A DNA stretch of 64,000 bases from Bacillota bacterium (GCA_023400055.1 JAEXFN010000017.1:1-64000), one strand, 5' to 3'. Shown: positions 33,714 through 43,423, numbered from the stretch's first letter. Made by a program: numbers and translations. The notes: generated by a model from the letters alone, not told the origin.

Positions 33714-35297
33714 ATGACGGAAAACCACACTGCAAAAGCTGCCCGAGCTGCCGGAATGATCTCGATGATGTTTTTCTTGAGTCGTATTTTGGGCTTTATC
33801 CGCGAGAATCTTTCGGGACGTTTATTTACCCGGTTTCAAACTGATTCGTTCTTTGCCGCTTTTATTATTCCCGATGCCATGTACTATCTTTTGGTCGGGG
33901 GCGCCTTGTCGGCGGCCTTCATTCCTATTTTTACGGAGTATTTGACGCGCGGAGAGGAAGAGGAAGGCTGGAAGGTCGCCAGCACCTTCATCAATATCAC
34001 CGTCCTTTTACTGGCTGGTTTTACGGTCCTGGGGGTCATCTTCACCCGTTGGATCACGCCGCTGGAGGCACCAAATTTTCCCCCGGATAAAATGGTGTTA
34101 TTGGTTCAATTGACCCGGATTATGTTTCCGGCGGTCTGTTTCACGGCCTTGGCCGGCATGGTCGGCGGAGCGCTCAATTCCTACCGGCGCTTCTTCGCTC
34201 CGGCCCTGGGGCCGATTTTTTATAATATCGCGATTATTATCGGCGCGTTTTTCCTCGGTCCGCGCCTCGGCATCCAAGGGATGGCCATCGGGGTGGTGGC
34301 CGGCTCATCCGGCAATTTTATCATTCAAGCCATTTTTTTATGGCAGACCGGCGCCAAGAAATATTACCGTTTCGGCTATATCGATCTGAAAAACCGCGGT
34401 TTTCGTCGGATGCTGATCCTGATGGTTCCGGCCCTGATCGGGCTATCGGCGGATCAGGCCAATATTTGGGCGACCACCGCCATGGCCTCGTCTTTGCCCG
34501 AAGGAAGCATCACCGCGTTGCGCTTTGCTAACCGCCTGGTCCAGCTGCCGATCGGCATCTTCGCCGCCGGAATTTCGATGGCCTTCTTTCCGCTGCTGTC
34601 GAGCCTAGTGGCTGAGAAAAAGATCGAGCAATACAAAGACACGCTTTCCTTGGCGCTCCGCTCGATTGTTTTCCTGATGGTTCCGGCCGGAATCGGCTTG
34701 ATCGTACTCCGGCTGCCCATCGTCAAACTGCTTTTTGAAGGGCAGAAGTTTACCGCCCATGATACTAACCTGACTGCCTACGCGTTGCTTTTTTACAGTT
34801 TGACCATTTTTGCGCACGCGTCCATCCTGATGCTACCGCGGGCCTTTTATTCGCTCCAGGACACCCGGACTCCGGTGCTGGTCAGCATCATTGCGGTTTC
34901 ATCGAGTATTCTGATGAATTTCCTGTTTCTGAAATTCACCCACCTGGGGGTGGGCGGATTTGCCCTTTCTTTCTCGATCATGGGTTTGATCAACATGCTG
35001 CTATTGACGGAAGTCCTCCGTCGCAAGGTCGGCGGGATCCGGGGCCGCCGCATTTTCACTTCCTTCATCAAATCGTTGATCGCCTCGCTGGCCATGGCGC
35101 TGGTCATCATGGGCCTGAAACCTTTGGTCGGCCTGTTCTGCGCCAGGTTTGGCGTCACCGGGCATCTGGAATCGGCTCTGGTGATCGTGGCCGGGATGGT
35201 GATCGGCGGGGCGGTTTTTCTGGCTGTCGCCTGGGCCTTGAAAATGGAAGAGCTGGGGATGTCGCTGAATATGTTGAGGCGCAAGGCGATCCATTGA
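33714..35297 (+). CDS. murJ: Lipid II flippase MurJ
   Basis: Flips lipid II across the inner membrane for peptidoglycan synthesis. 527 residues, about 14 helices, MOP superfamily. The start KAARAAGMISMMFFLSRILG, the early FFAAFIIPDAMYYLLVGGAL block and VGGALNSYRRFFAPALGPI are typical. ATG 33714 has AAAGGGG upstream; the longer frame from 33678 overlaps the preceding gene. Its stop codon abuts the LysE-type gene. Confidence 0.95.
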   Translation: MTENHTAKAARAAGMISMMFFLSRILGFIRENLSGRLFTRFQTDSFFAAFIIPDAMYYLLVGGALSAAFIPIFTEYLTRGEEEEGWKVASTFINITVLLLAGFTVLGVIFTRWITPLEAPNFPPDKMVLLVQLTRIMFPAVCFTALAGMVGGALNSYRRFFAPALGPIFYNIAIIIGAFFLGPRLGIQGMAIGVVAGSSGNFIIQAIFLWQTGAKKYYRFGYIDLKNRGFRRMLILMVPALIGLSADQANIWATTAMASSLPEGSITALRFANRLVQLPIGIFAAGISMAFFPLLSSLVAEKKIEQYKDTLSLALRSIVFLMVPAGIGLIVLRLPIVKLLFEGQKFTAHDTNLTAYALLFYSLTIFAHASILMLPRAFYSLQDTRTPVLVSIIAVSSSILMNFLFLKFTHLGVGGFALSFSIMGLINMLLLTEVLRRKVGGIRGRRIFTSFIKSLIASLAMALVIMGLKPLVGLFCARFGVTGHLESALVIVAGMVIGGAVFLAVAWALKMEELGMSLNMLRRKAIH

Positions 35298-36038
35298 ATG
35301 GAGCGTGTCGGGATGGTTTTGGGATCCTTATTCATTCAGGCATTTTTGGTTGGCCTTTCCGGGGCGGTCATGCCCGGCCCGCTGCTGACCTATAATTTTC
35401 AGCTGGCGTATCAGCAAGGGTTTTGGGCGGGCCCGAAATTGGTATTGGGCCATGCCGTCCTGGAAGCGCTGCTGGTGTTGGGATTGATCGGCGGTTTGGG
35501 GGCGTTCGTCCGCCATCCGGTCACCCGGGTGGTCCTCGGCCTGTTGGGCGGATTGATGCTGGCCTGGATGGGGTGCGAACTGCTATGGAAGGAAAGCCGC
35601 CGCGGGTTGCGCGTCTTCAGGGAGACGGCCGCCGCGGGCGGACCGGCCGGCCCCGCCGGAACCCATGCCGCTTCGCTGCATCCCGCCCTGGCCGGCTTGC
35701 TCATCTCGTTGACCAATCCCTATTGGTCGCTGTGGTGGGCCGTCGTCGGCCTGGCCTTTATCACCAAGGCTGCCGTTTATGGCTGGGCGGGGCTCCTCGC
35801 TTTTTACACCGGCCACATTTTAGCGGATCTGGGCTGGTATAGCCTGGTTTCCCTGGCCGTGGCCAAGGGGCGGCAGTTCATTTCCGAGGGCATCTACCGC
35901 TGGCTGCTGATCGGCTGCGGCGCCTTCCTGATAGTTTTGGCCGTCAGTTTTGGCTTCGATGCGCTGAAGAATATTCCGGAGCTTTGGGACAAAGCGATCG
36001 ACCTGTTCAAGCTGGAGCATTCGGCGGTTACAGTTTAA
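35298..36038 (+). CDS. LysE/RhtB family exporter
   Basis: Inner-membrane exporter of amino acids or related solutes, 246 residues with about six helices. The family start is FLVGLSGAVMPGPLLTYNFQ, and TNPYWSLWWAVVG is the second signature. A stretch GGPAGPAGTHAA forms the central loop. The exported substrate cannot be inferred. ATG 35298 directly follows the murJ stop; ATG 35313 is an alternative. A hairpin with a weak T run follows. Confidence 0.87.
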   Translation: MERVGMVLGSLFIQAFLVGLSGAVMPGPLLTYNFQLAYQQGFWAGPKLVLGHAVLEALLVLGLIGGLGAFVRHPVTRVVLGLLGGLMLAWMGCELLWKESRRGLRVFRETAAAGGPAGPAGTHAASLHPALAGLLISLTNPYWSLWWAVVGLAFITKAAVYGWAGLLAFYTGHILADLGWYSLVSLAVAKGRQFISEGIYRWLLIGCGAFLIVLAVSFGFDALKNIPELWDKAIDLFKLEHSAVTV

Positions 36039-36055
36039 TGAAGCGTTTTTGGCAG

Positions 36056-36083
36056 ACCAGCGACTCGCGCTGGTTTGTTTCGT
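36056..36083 (+). terminator. Terminator after the LysE-type gene
   Basis: Stem ACCAGCG, 5-nt loop, stem CGCTGGT, then TTGTTTCGTTT. Confidence 0.65.
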
Positions 36084-36151
36084 TTCAAAGGGTCACCGGG
36101 TCAACGCAGCCGGCGGCTCTTTCCAGTAACAATTCCGGTACGAAAGCTTTA

Positions 36152-36180
36152 TTGCTCCTGGCGGATCCAGGTGTTATAAT
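36152..36180 (+). promoter_or_regulatory. Sigma-A-type promoter of lepA
   Basis: TTGCTC (36152-36157), 17-bp spacer, perfect TATAAT (36175-36180). Confidence 0.7.
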
Positions 36181-36254
36181 AGATAAGTTCAACTAAAAAA
36201 TTTTGCTTTCATATTATCGTTAAGATTTTATTTCGGTTGGAGGTCGTAACCAGT

Positions 36255-38054
36255 TTGATTCAGACCAATATTCGCAACTTTTGCATCATCGCTCATATTG
36301 ATCACGGCAAATCCACCTTGGCCGACCGTTTGCTGGAGTTCACCGGCGCCTTGAGCGCCCGGGAGATGACCGAACAAGTCCTCGATTCCATGGATCTGGA
36401 GCGTGAACGGGGCATCACCATCAAGGCCCAGGCGGTGCGGCTGGAGTACCAGGCCAAAAACGGCGAGCGCTATATCTTAAACTTGATCGATACGCCGGGT
36501 CATGTCGACTTTACCTATGAAGTCTCGCGCTCCCTGGCCGCCTGCGACGGGGCGGTGCTGGTGGTCGACGCCACCCAGGGAGTGGAGGCGCAGACCATCG
36601 CCAACCTGTATCTGGCGCTGGATCACAACCTGGACATCATCCCGGTCATTAATAAGGTCGATCTGCCCAGCGCAGAACCGGAACGGGTCAAAGAGGAACT
36701 GCGCGAGATCATCGGCCTCGATCCCGCTGAATGCATCCTGGCCAGCGCCAAGACCGGGCTGGGGACCGAAGATATCCTGGAAGCGATCGTGCAGCGGATC
36801 AAGCCGCCCCAAGGCGATGCCCGGCTGCCGTTGCGCGCCCTGATTTTCGATTCGTTGTTTGACGCCTACCGCGGCGCCATCGCCTATGTCCGGGTGGTCG
36901 AGGGGAAGATCGTCATCGGCCAGCGGATCCGGATGATGGCGACCGGCAAGGAATTCGAAGTGACCGAGCTGGGCACCTTCCGGCCGGCGCTGACCCCCGC
37001 CCAAGAATTGATCGCCGGGGAAGTGGGTTTTGTGATCGCCGCCATGAAAAACGTCCGGGACGTCGAGGTCGGCGATACCATCACCGCCGTGGACAACACG
37101 GCGCTGTTGCCGCTGCCCGGTTACCGGCCGGTTCAGCCCATGGTGTATTGCGGCTTGTATCCGGTGGACAACGCCGAATATAACGATCTCCGGGATGCCT
37201 TGGAAAAGCTGAAACTGAACGACGCCTCGCTCATCTTCGAGCCGGAGAATTCCACCGCCTTGGGCTTCGGGTTCCGCTGCGGCTTCCTCGGCCTGTTGCA
37301 TATGGAAATCGTTCAGGAACGGTTGGAGCGCGAGTACGGGATGAATCTGATCGCCACCGCGCCCAGCGTCGTTTATAAAGTCTTTTTGACCGACGGGAGC
37401 GTGCAGGAGATCTCCAATCCCGCCGAGATGCCGCCGGCCAACAATCTGGAACACCTCGAGGAACCTTACGTCAAGGCGACGATCATCCTGCCCAGCGAGT
37501 TCGTGGGAACCATCATGGAGCTCTGCCAGGAGAAACGGGGCGTATTCACCAACATGGAGTATCTGACCGAGACCCGGGTGATGCTCACCTACGAGCTGCC
37601 TTTGTCCGAGATTCTGCTGGATTTCTTCGATAAATTGAAGTCGCGGTCGCGCGGTTACGCGTCGCTGGACTATGAATACCTGGGCCACCGCCCGTCCGAG
37701 CTGGTCAAACTGGACATCCTGCTGAATGAGAAGGTGGTGGACGCCCTCTCGGCCATCGTCCACCGCGATAAATCCTATCAACGCGGCCGCCAGCTGGCGG
37801 AAAAACTGAAGGAGATCATTCCGCGCCAGCTGTTTGAGGTGCCGATCCAGGCCGCCATCGGCAACAAAGTAATCGCCCGCGAAACCATCAAGGCCATGCG
37901 TAAGGACGTCCTGGCCAAATGCTACGGGGGCGACATCAGCCGCAAACGGAAACTGCTGGAGAAACAGAAGGAAGGCAAGAAGCGCATGAAACAGCTGGGC
38001 AACGTGGAAGTTCCCCAGGAAGCCTTTTTGGCGGTCCTGAAGATCGAGGACTAA
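36255..38054 (+). CDS. lepA: Elongation factor 4 (LepA)
   Basis: Ribosome-dependent GTPase that back-translocates or remodels stalled ribosomes. With a TTG start at 36255 (GGAGGTC at 36239-36245) the product has 599 residues, the family norm. GTPase motifs: AHIDHGKST (G1), RERGITIKAQ (G2), DTPGHVDF (G3), NKVDLP (G4). The LepA-specific C-terminal domain ends CYGGDISRKRKLLEKQKEGK (the conserved tail loop) and NVEVPQEAFLAVLKI. Single-gene unit between a promoter and the terminator 38184-38209. Confidence 0.97.
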   Translation: MIQTNIRNFCIIAHIDHGKSTLADRLLEFTGALSAREMTEQVLDSMDLERERGITIKAQAVRLEYQAKNGERYILNLIDTPGHVDFTYEVSRSLAACDGAVLVVDATQGVEAQTIANLYLALDHNLDIIPVINKVDLPSAEPERVKEELREIIGLDPAECILASAKTGLGTEDILEAIVQRIKPPQGDARLPLRALIFDSLFDAYRGAIAYVRVVEGKIVIGQRIRMMATGKEFEVTELGTFRPALTPAQELIAGEVGFVIAAMKNVRDVEVGDTITAVDNTALLPLPGYRPVQPMVYCGLYPVDNAEYNDLRDALEKLKLNDASLIFEPENSTALGFGFRCGFLGLLHMEIVQERLEREYGMNLIATAPSVVYKVFLTDGSVQEISNPAEMPPANNLEHLEEPYVKATIILPSEFVGTIMELCQEKRGVFTNMEYLTETRVMLTYELPLSEILLDFFDKLKSRSRGYASLDYEYLGHRPSELVKLDILLNEKVVDALSAIVHRDKSYQRGRQLAEKLKEIIPRQLFEVPIQAAIGNKVIARETIKAMRKDVLAKCYGGDISRKRKLLEKQKEGKKRMKQLGNVEVPQEAFLAVLKIED

Positions 38055-38107
38055 ACAGCGCGTCTTCTGTTTCAACGGTACCTACACTGTGGATGATATC
38101 GGATCAA

Positions 38108-38127
38108 CCGGGGCATAAATGCCCCGG
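38108..38127. repeat. 20-bp palindrome downstream of lepA
   Basis: CCGGGGCATAAATGCCCCGG is a perfect inverted repeat with a 9-bp stem and AA loop. There is no T run, so it resembles a REP-like element more than a terminator. Confidence 0.75.
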
Positions 38128-38183
38128 CTACCAGAGGTAAGCCTTCCGTGGCTAATTTTCAGCGGCATATTTCATCCCATTTT

Positions 38184-38209
38184 GAGGACCTTTTCAGGGT
38201 CCTTTTATT
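38184..38209 (+). terminator. Terminator after lepA
   Basis: Stem GGACC, loop TTTTCA, stem GGTCC, then TTTTATTTT. Confidence 0.75.
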
Positions 38210-38271
38210 TTGTAGCCCGGTCGGCGTTTAATTCCGTCTGAAATAATTTTTCATGATTGCTTGATGACATT

Positions 38272-38359
38272 GCCCGAATCGGGAAGGAGAACTACCGAAC
38301 TCCGGAACTCAAAAGCCTTTAGGCTGCGAAGCATGGTGGTTACTCTCCCCGATTCGGGC
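38272..38359. repeat. Long imperfect inverted repeat with internal hairpin
   Basis: The left arm 38272-38296 starts GCCCGAATCGGG and the right arm 38335-38359 ends CCGATTCGGGC; the 25-bp arms pair with few mismatches. The 38-bp centre contains a small perfect hairpin AGCCTTTAGGCT. It could be a structured RNA, a MITE remnant or a protein-binding site. The open frame that crosses it is not convincing. Confidence 0.75.
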
Positions 38360-38486
38360 CGGAACCAGGACGGTTCAAGCTCGGCGGTCCAGGGATGGAA
38401 TACCGCCGGGGAGAGCCAAGAGAGAGGTTTATGGGCGAGATCTAACTCCTATCATGCCTATGTATTTTCTACCGAATAATCATTAA

Positions 38487-38728
38487 AGAGCCTGCTCAGT
38501 GACTGAGAGAGCCTGTTGAGCAACTGAAAGAGCTTGCTGAGCGACTGAGCAAGCTTGTTGAGTGACTGAGAGAGCTTGTTGAGTGACTGAGAGAGCTTGT
38601 TGAGTAACTGAGAGAGCTTGTTGAGTGACTGAAAGAGCTTGTTGAGCGACTAAGAGAGCTTGTTGAGCGACTAAGAGAGCTTGCTGAGCGACTGAGAGAG
38701 CTTGCTGAGCGACTGAAAGAGCTTGCTG
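38487..38728. repeat. 21-bp-period tandem array 4
   Basis: Eleven full 21-bp units and one partial copy, the best conserved array here. The units read AGAGCTTGYTGAG followed by YRACTRAR. Variation is mostly C/T and A/G at fixed positions. It is followed by CTTTGCGCCTTTGCGTCTC, a motif I recall from intergenic regions of many environmental bacteria. The 900-bp gap between lepA and the next gene thus holds a palindrome, a terminator, an inverted repeat and this array. Confidence 0.95.
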
Positions 38729-38954
38729 TCCTTTGCGCCTTTGCGTCTCTGCACGAGTAAATATCGCTTTGGCAAGTCAAGCCGCTCCCGCTATAAATAA
38801 ACTGCTTCTTTTCTTTGAACAATCGTTTTAACGAGCGCTATCAACATACATTTAACATCCGCAGGAAGGGTTCGTTACTGGCCGCGGCGAAATGAATCAG
38901 CATTTGCCGAAACATGGTGGACAATATTACTGGAATTCATGAGGAGTGGTCGAT

Positions 38955-39395
38955 TTGAATCAATCGGTACTGGGTTGTCTGGTCGGAGGCGTTATCCCCG
39001 CCCTTTTGCTGGGCCTTTTCAGCATCTTGCAGAAAGAAGCGGCCCAACGGGGGGCGGGGCCGGGCATGTTGCTGGTGGCGGTGGGCGTGGCTGCAATCTT
39101 AATCGGGATGATCAATTGTTGGCTCATGCCTCAGGTCAAGCTGACCTTGGATGCCGGCGTTTATGCGTTTTTGACCGGTATCTGCTGGGCATTGGCCACC
39201 AGTCTCGTTCAGGTGGGATTGTTTCGCTTCAAGGTTCCCATCAGTAAATTAGTGCCGTTATTTAATATGAATACCTTGGTCGCAGTGGGTCTGGGTCTGA
39301 TCATTTTTCATGAGTGGTCCACCGTGAGTAGTCCCAAGTTGCTGGTGGCGGCAATTTTGGTGGTCGCCGGAGGTATATTGGCTGCTTATGCTTGA
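38955..39395 (+). CDS. EamA/DMT-like single-repeat membrane protein
   Basis: 146 residues with about five helices, equivalent to half of a typical drug/metabolite transporter of the EamA type. The segments VGGVIPALLLGLFSILQK and VPISKLVPLFNMNTLVAVGL are recognisable DMT-like patterns, ending with AAILVVAGGILAAY. Such small proteins usually work as dimers. TTG 38955 is preferred because GAGGAG (38941-38946) lies 8 nt upstream. The substrate is unknown. Confidence 0.78.
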   Translation: MNQSVLGCLVGGVIPALLLGLFSILQKEAAQRGAGPGMLLVAVGVAAILIGMINCWLMPQVKLTLDAGVYAFLTGICWALATSLVQVGLFRFKVPISKLVPLFNMNTLVAVGLGLIIFHEWSTVSSPKLLVAAILVVAGGILAAYA

Positions 39396-39441
39396 AAAGC
39401 ATCGCCAAGCGGGCGGCGGCGATTTTGATGGAATGCTCTCT

Positions 39442-39458
39442 TTAACATATTTGTAACA
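39442..39458 (+). promoter_or_regulatory. PhoP/OmpR-type direct repeat upstream of the two-component system
   Basis: TTAACATATTTGTAACA forms two 6-bp direct repeats at an 11-bp period, the arrangement bound by PhoP/PhoB-class regulators. It lies about 220 bp before the response regulator gene, so autoregulation is possible but unproven. Confidence 0.4.
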
Positions 39459-39678
39459 ATAGCCTCAAACAAAAATCTAATATTTATTATAAATTGAGAT
39501 CGAAGCCAAGACATTCTTGGAAGCCTTTCCAATTTTAAACCGTGGTCAGGAAAAGAAAACAGCGGTATTTTTATTGTAGATGCATTGACATCCGATGATC
39601 AAACCGTTTCCAAATCCAGGCTTACCCGTTTAATTTTCCAACCGGGAACCGACCGCTTCCATTCGGAGTTGAATAAAA

Positions 39679-40368
39679 ATGACCAAGATTTTGATTGTCG
39701 ATGATGAAAAGAATATTTCCGGGTTGCTCCGCACGCATCTGGAGCGGGAGGGCTATGAGTGCTATCAGGCTTATGACGGCATGGAGGCGCTGGAAATGTT
39801 CCATCAGATTCATCCCGATTTAATCATATTGGACCTGATGCTTCCCGAGAAAAGCGGTTTGGAAGTGTGCCGGGAGATCCGCTATAAGTCCGATGCCTAT
39901 ATCTTAATGTTAACCGCCAAGCAAGAGGAGATCGACAAGTTGGTCGGACTGGAGATGGGCGCGGACGATTATGTGACCAAACCCTTTTCTATCCGGGAAC
40001 TGCTGGCCAGAATCCGGGTGTTGATGCGTCGTCCGCACATCGTCCGGGAAGAAGACCAGCTTCCGTCCATCAGCGTGGGGGATTTGGAGATTGACGCTAC
40101 GGCAATGGCCGTCAAAATGGAGGGGAAGTCCATCCCTTTGACCGCGCTGGAGTTCGACGTGCTTTATTTTTTGATGAAGAACCGCGGTTTGTCTTTCAAG
40201 CGCGAACAACTGTTAGAGCGAATCTGGGGCGAAGACAGCTATGTCTATGACCGCAGCATCGACCGGATCATCAGCCGCCTGCGCCGCAAGATCGAGGCGG
40301 ATCCGGCCAACCCGCAACGGATTATGACGATATGGGGGGTGGGGTATCGTTTCAATGAAAATTCCTAA
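39679..40368 (+). CDS. OmpR/PhoB family response regulator
   Basis: Transcription factor with a receiver domain (1-120) and a winged-helix DNA-binding domain (about 130-229). The phosphorylated aspartate lies in LIILDLMLPEKSG, the acidic pair in IVDDEK and the lysine in YVTKPF. The C-terminal RIWGEDSYVYDRSIDRIISR (recognition helix) and IWGVGYRF end are typical. It overlaps the kinase gene by 14 bp. The downstream exporter cassette is a plausible target. Confidence 0.94.
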   Translation: MTKILIVDDEKNISGLLRTHLEREGYECYQAYDGMEALEMFHQIHPDLIILDLMLPEKSGLEVCREIRYKSDAYILMLTAKQEEIDKLVGLEMGADDYVTKPFSIRELLARIRVLMRRPHIVREEDQLPSISVGDLEIDATAMAVKMEGKSIPLTALEFDVLYFLMKNRGLSFKREQLLERIWGEDSYVYDRSIDRIISRLRRKIEADPANPQRIMTIWGVGYRFNENS

Positions 40369-41779
40369 AATTCGTTCCTATTTCCGTTTGGTGTTGGTCT
40401 TTTTTAGCTTATTGGCGGTCTTTTTCATTTTTCAGTCGCTGATCATCCATTACGGTTTCTGGAAAACGATTCTGCCCCGTTATTTGCAGGAGAAACAGGA
40501 AATGTTGCAGTTCATCAAGACCGATATCCGTTTTAAAGCGGAACACAACCCCCGTTTTGACCTTGAGTCCTATATCGCCAAAGAGAACCAGTACTTTCAC
40601 CGGGCCAAGCTGGCCTTTGTTTCCCGGGTGCGGCGCGTCCAGCTGGAGGGAGGCGATTATCGTTACCAGATCGTCGTCAACCGCAAAAGAATCTGGGCTG
40701 CCGCTGAAAAGCTCAGCGTCGGTTCGCGCTCCGGTTATCTGGTCTTTTACTCCAATGGCTTTGATCGGACCGAAGCGATGATTCGGATGCTTTCCGGGTT
40801 TATGCAGGTGGCGTTGGTCCCCTCCCTGATTTTCGGCTTTTTTATCTTCCGGTGGCTCTACCGGCGTTCGTCCACCTTACTGGAAGCGGTGAAGCAGCTT
40901 TCGCACGGCCAATACCAGACGCGGGTGGTGCTTCGCGGCAATGACGAATTTGCCAGCATCGGGATGGCTTTGAATGAGATGGCGGCTTCCATCGAAAAAT
41001 TCACCGATGAGTTAAAGGCCATCGATCAGCAGCGCCGACAGTTCATCGTCGACGTATCCCACGAATTGTCCACGCCGCTCACTTCCATCAAGGGCTATTT
41101 GGAAACGTTGCAAATGACCGAGCTGCAATTGAGCGAAACCGAACAGCGGAGCTACCTTCAGATCGCCGCGCAGGAAACGGACCGCTTATCCTTATTCGTG
41201 AAAGAGCTGCTCGACTTGGCCCGGTTTGACGCGGGTACGATAACTTTGGAACGGGATCGGATCGATTGCGGCCAGTTTTTGGAACAGTTTCACAAGCGCA
41301 ATACCTTATTATTGAAGGAAAAGGGACTCCGGCTGGAATATCGCACCCAGACCGGACAATTTATTTATGCCGACTATCGGCGGCTGGAGCAGATCATCCA
41401 AAATTTATTTAATAATTCGTTGCAGCATTCGAAAGGACTGACGGAAATCAGCATCGCATGTAGCGAAACGGACGGCTGGAGCATCATCCGTTTCAGCGAT
41501 GACGGCTGCGGAATTCCCGCCGAAGACCAGCCGCGAATCTTCGAGCGTTTTTACCGCGCCAAGAACCGTAGCAGGGAATCGGGGAACGGATTGGGTTTGG
41601 CGATCGTCAAAAAATTGGTCGAGCTCCATGGCGGGAATATTACGGTTGAAAGCGGGCCGGTCAGTGGCGTGACATTTAACTTGACATTTCCGACGTATCA
41701 GAGCCTTGCCGCTCATTCGGCGGGAGCGAGAGGGTCGCGCCCCTATAATCCGGCCGCGATTCCTGATTCGTCCTGTTAA
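40355..41779 (+). CDS. Sensor histidine kinase
   Basis: Inner-membrane sensor kinase, 474 residues. Two membrane helices (about 10-30 and 140-165) flank an extracytoplasmic sensor of about 110 residues. A HAMP domain follows (LLEAVKQLSHGQYQTRV), then HisKA with the phospho-histidine in VDVSHELSTPLTSIKGYL, the N box in IIQNLFNNSLQHSKG, and G boxes FSDDGCGI and ESGNGLGLAIV. The signal is unknown. The C-terminal tail after the ATPase domain is short and low in complexity. Confidence 0.94.
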   Translation: MKIPKIRSYFRLVLVFFSLLAVFFIFQSLIIHYGFWKTILPRYLQEKQEMLQFIKTDIRFKAEHNPRFDLESYIAKENQYFHRAKLAFVSRVRRVQLEGGDYRYQIVVNRKRIWAAAEKLSVGSRSGYLVFYSNGFDRTEAMIRMLSGFMQVALVPSLIFGFFIFRWLYRRSSTLLEAVKQLSHGQYQTRVVLRGNDEFASIGMALNEMAASIEKFTDELKAIDQQRRQFIVDVSHELSTPLTSIKGYLETLQMTELQLSETEQRSYLQIAAQETDRLSLFVKELLDLARFDAGTITLERDRIDCGQFLEQFHKRNTLLLKEKGLRLEYRTQTGQFIYADYRRLEQIIQNLFNNSLQHSKGLTEISIACSETDGWSIIRFSDDGCGIPAEDQPRIFERFYRAKNRSRESGNGLGLAIVKKLVELHGGNITVESGPVSGVTFNLTFPTYQSLAAHSAGARGSRPYNPAAIPDSSC

Positions 41780-41986
41780 TTCCCGCGCGGCAGGTACCAT
41801 TTTTTAAAGCGTTGCTATATTTTCTTTCGAATGGGGTAATTCATCCGGTTATTGATATCATAAAGTTTGGTTATTATCACACCGGGGTTTAGTTGAGCTA
41901 CACTTCATCGGTTTACTTTTTGTTCCGGCTCGCCCGGATGCGGATGGGTGAAGCGAAAAGAAAAACGGAAGTGCGGGGGATGAACT

Positions 41987-43423
41987 TTGCAGAACAAACA
42001 ATTCAAGTTCAAGTCCAAGGGAGCGTTTTGGCTCATTGCCTGTTGCATCGGCATACTCGGATGGATTCCGGCCTTCGGTCAAACGGAAACGTTAAGCCTG
42101 ACTCAGGCGTTGGAAATGGCTTTCAAAGCGGATTATCAAGTAAAGAGCGATCGCAACAATCTGGAAAAGTCCAAGCTGGCCGTGAAGAAAGCCGCTTTGA
42201 ACATTTTGCCCCAGGCCACCGTGGAAGGGCAATATCAATATCAAACGACGGACGACACCTATCCGAACGCTTATCAGATCGTCGTGCAACAGACCATACC
42301 GACTTCCTATAATCTATATGGTCAAAAAATCGTCACCGATATCGAAGCGGCGATGTGGGATCAGGTCACGGCCGAAGCGACACTCCAAATAGATCAAGCG
42401 AATGTCATCTATAATACCTATGAATATTACATCAATGTTTTAAAGGCCCAACAAGTATTGAAATTACAAGAGGCGGCGCTGGCAAAGTACCAAGAGGACA
42501 GCGCGCTGGCGGCGAAACAATTGAGTCTGGGCAAGATCACCAAACCGGATCAACTGAAGACGGAAAATAGTTTGAACCAGGCGCAATTCGATCTGGAAAA
42601 AGACCGTTCCGACCTGGAGATTGCCCTTCAGAAACTGGCCAATCAGATCGGCCTGAAAGACTTGGCTGATTATCAGCTGGCTGAAATGGGCCCGGCCGCG
42701 GAGACGATCGACGGACAACTGGCCGCGTTGCAACAAAAAGCATTACAGAGACGACTGGAGTTACAGACCAAAGAGATCACTATCAAGCAAGCCGGGCGGA
42801 CCTGGGCCCAGGCCAAGAACGATGAGCTGCCGACAGTCTCAGTAAGTTACAACAGCCAAAACCAAATGCAAAGTTTCGGTTTGAGCTATGATTTTTTGAA
42901 AGGCGATTTCAGTTGGTTGGCGGCGCACAAGGATGAATCGTATCAGACTCAGACGGATGCCCTATCCGGTAACACCAATGATAATTATTACGGTGCCAAA
43001 AAAAGATACTTTACTTTGAAGCTGAAATGGAGCCTGGATTTCGGAACGGCCGCCAACCAGGCCAAACAGGCGCAATACACGCTGGACAATGCCAAGCTGG
43101 ATCTGGAAAAAGAACGCCAGGATATTTTGCTGGACGTGGCCCAAGCGTCCGCCGATTATCAGCTGGCCGTTAAGCAACATGAATTGAATCAAAAGGCATT
43201 GCTTTATTATGAAAAGGATGTAGAAGTCAAAGAGACGCAGCGCAAACTGGGCATGCTTACTTTTACCGACCTTTCCGACGCGCGGCAGGATCTGCTGGAC
43301 GCGCGGATAGCGGCAGTCAAGTCCGCTTATGACCGAGTATTGGCTGTGCAAAAGTTGAAGAAGGCAGTGGGGGATCTATACCCGTTTGACCATTTGTCAA
43401 AATTGGAGGGGAAACAGCCTTGA
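41987..43423 (+). CDS. TolC family outer-membrane efflux protein
   Basis: 478 residues with a signal peptide (helix AFWLIACCIGILGWIPAFG) and two outer-membrane efflux protein repeats rich in coiled coil, for example the NNLEKSKLAVKKAALNILPQ and YTLDNAKLDLEKERQDILL segments. Members form trimeric channels across the outer membrane and periplasm. TTG start, GGGGG upstream. Its stop overlaps the adaptor gene. With the next three genes it completes a tripartite exporter, strong evidence for an outer membrane. Confidence 0.92.
   Translation: MQNKQFKFKSKGAFWLIACCIGILGWIPAFGQTETLSLTQALEMAFKADYQVKSDRNNLEKSKLAVKKAALNILPQATVEGQYQYQTTDDTYPNAYQIVVQQTIPTSYNLYGQKIVTDIEAAMWDQVTAEATLQIDQANVIYNTYEYYINVLKAQQVLKLQEAALAKYQEDSALAAKQLSLGKITKPDQLKTENSLNQAQFDLEKDRSDLEIALQKLANQIGLKDLADYQLAEMGPAAETIDGQLAALQQKALQRRLELQTKEITIKQAGRTWAQAKNDELPTVSVSYNSQNQMQSFGLSYDFLKGDFSWLAAHKDESYQTQTDALSGNTNDNYYGAKKRYFTLKLKWSLDFGTAANQAKQAQYTLDNAKLDLEKERQDILLDVAQASADYQLAVKQHELNQKALLYYEKDVEVKETQRKLGMLTFTDLSDARQDLLDARIAAVKSAYDRVLAVQKLKKAVGDLYPFDHLSKLEGKQP

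Noticed and set aside
38261..38479. 72-codon plus-strand frame over the inverted repeat
   Set aside because: No Shine-Dalgarno, and its composition follows the inverted repeat.
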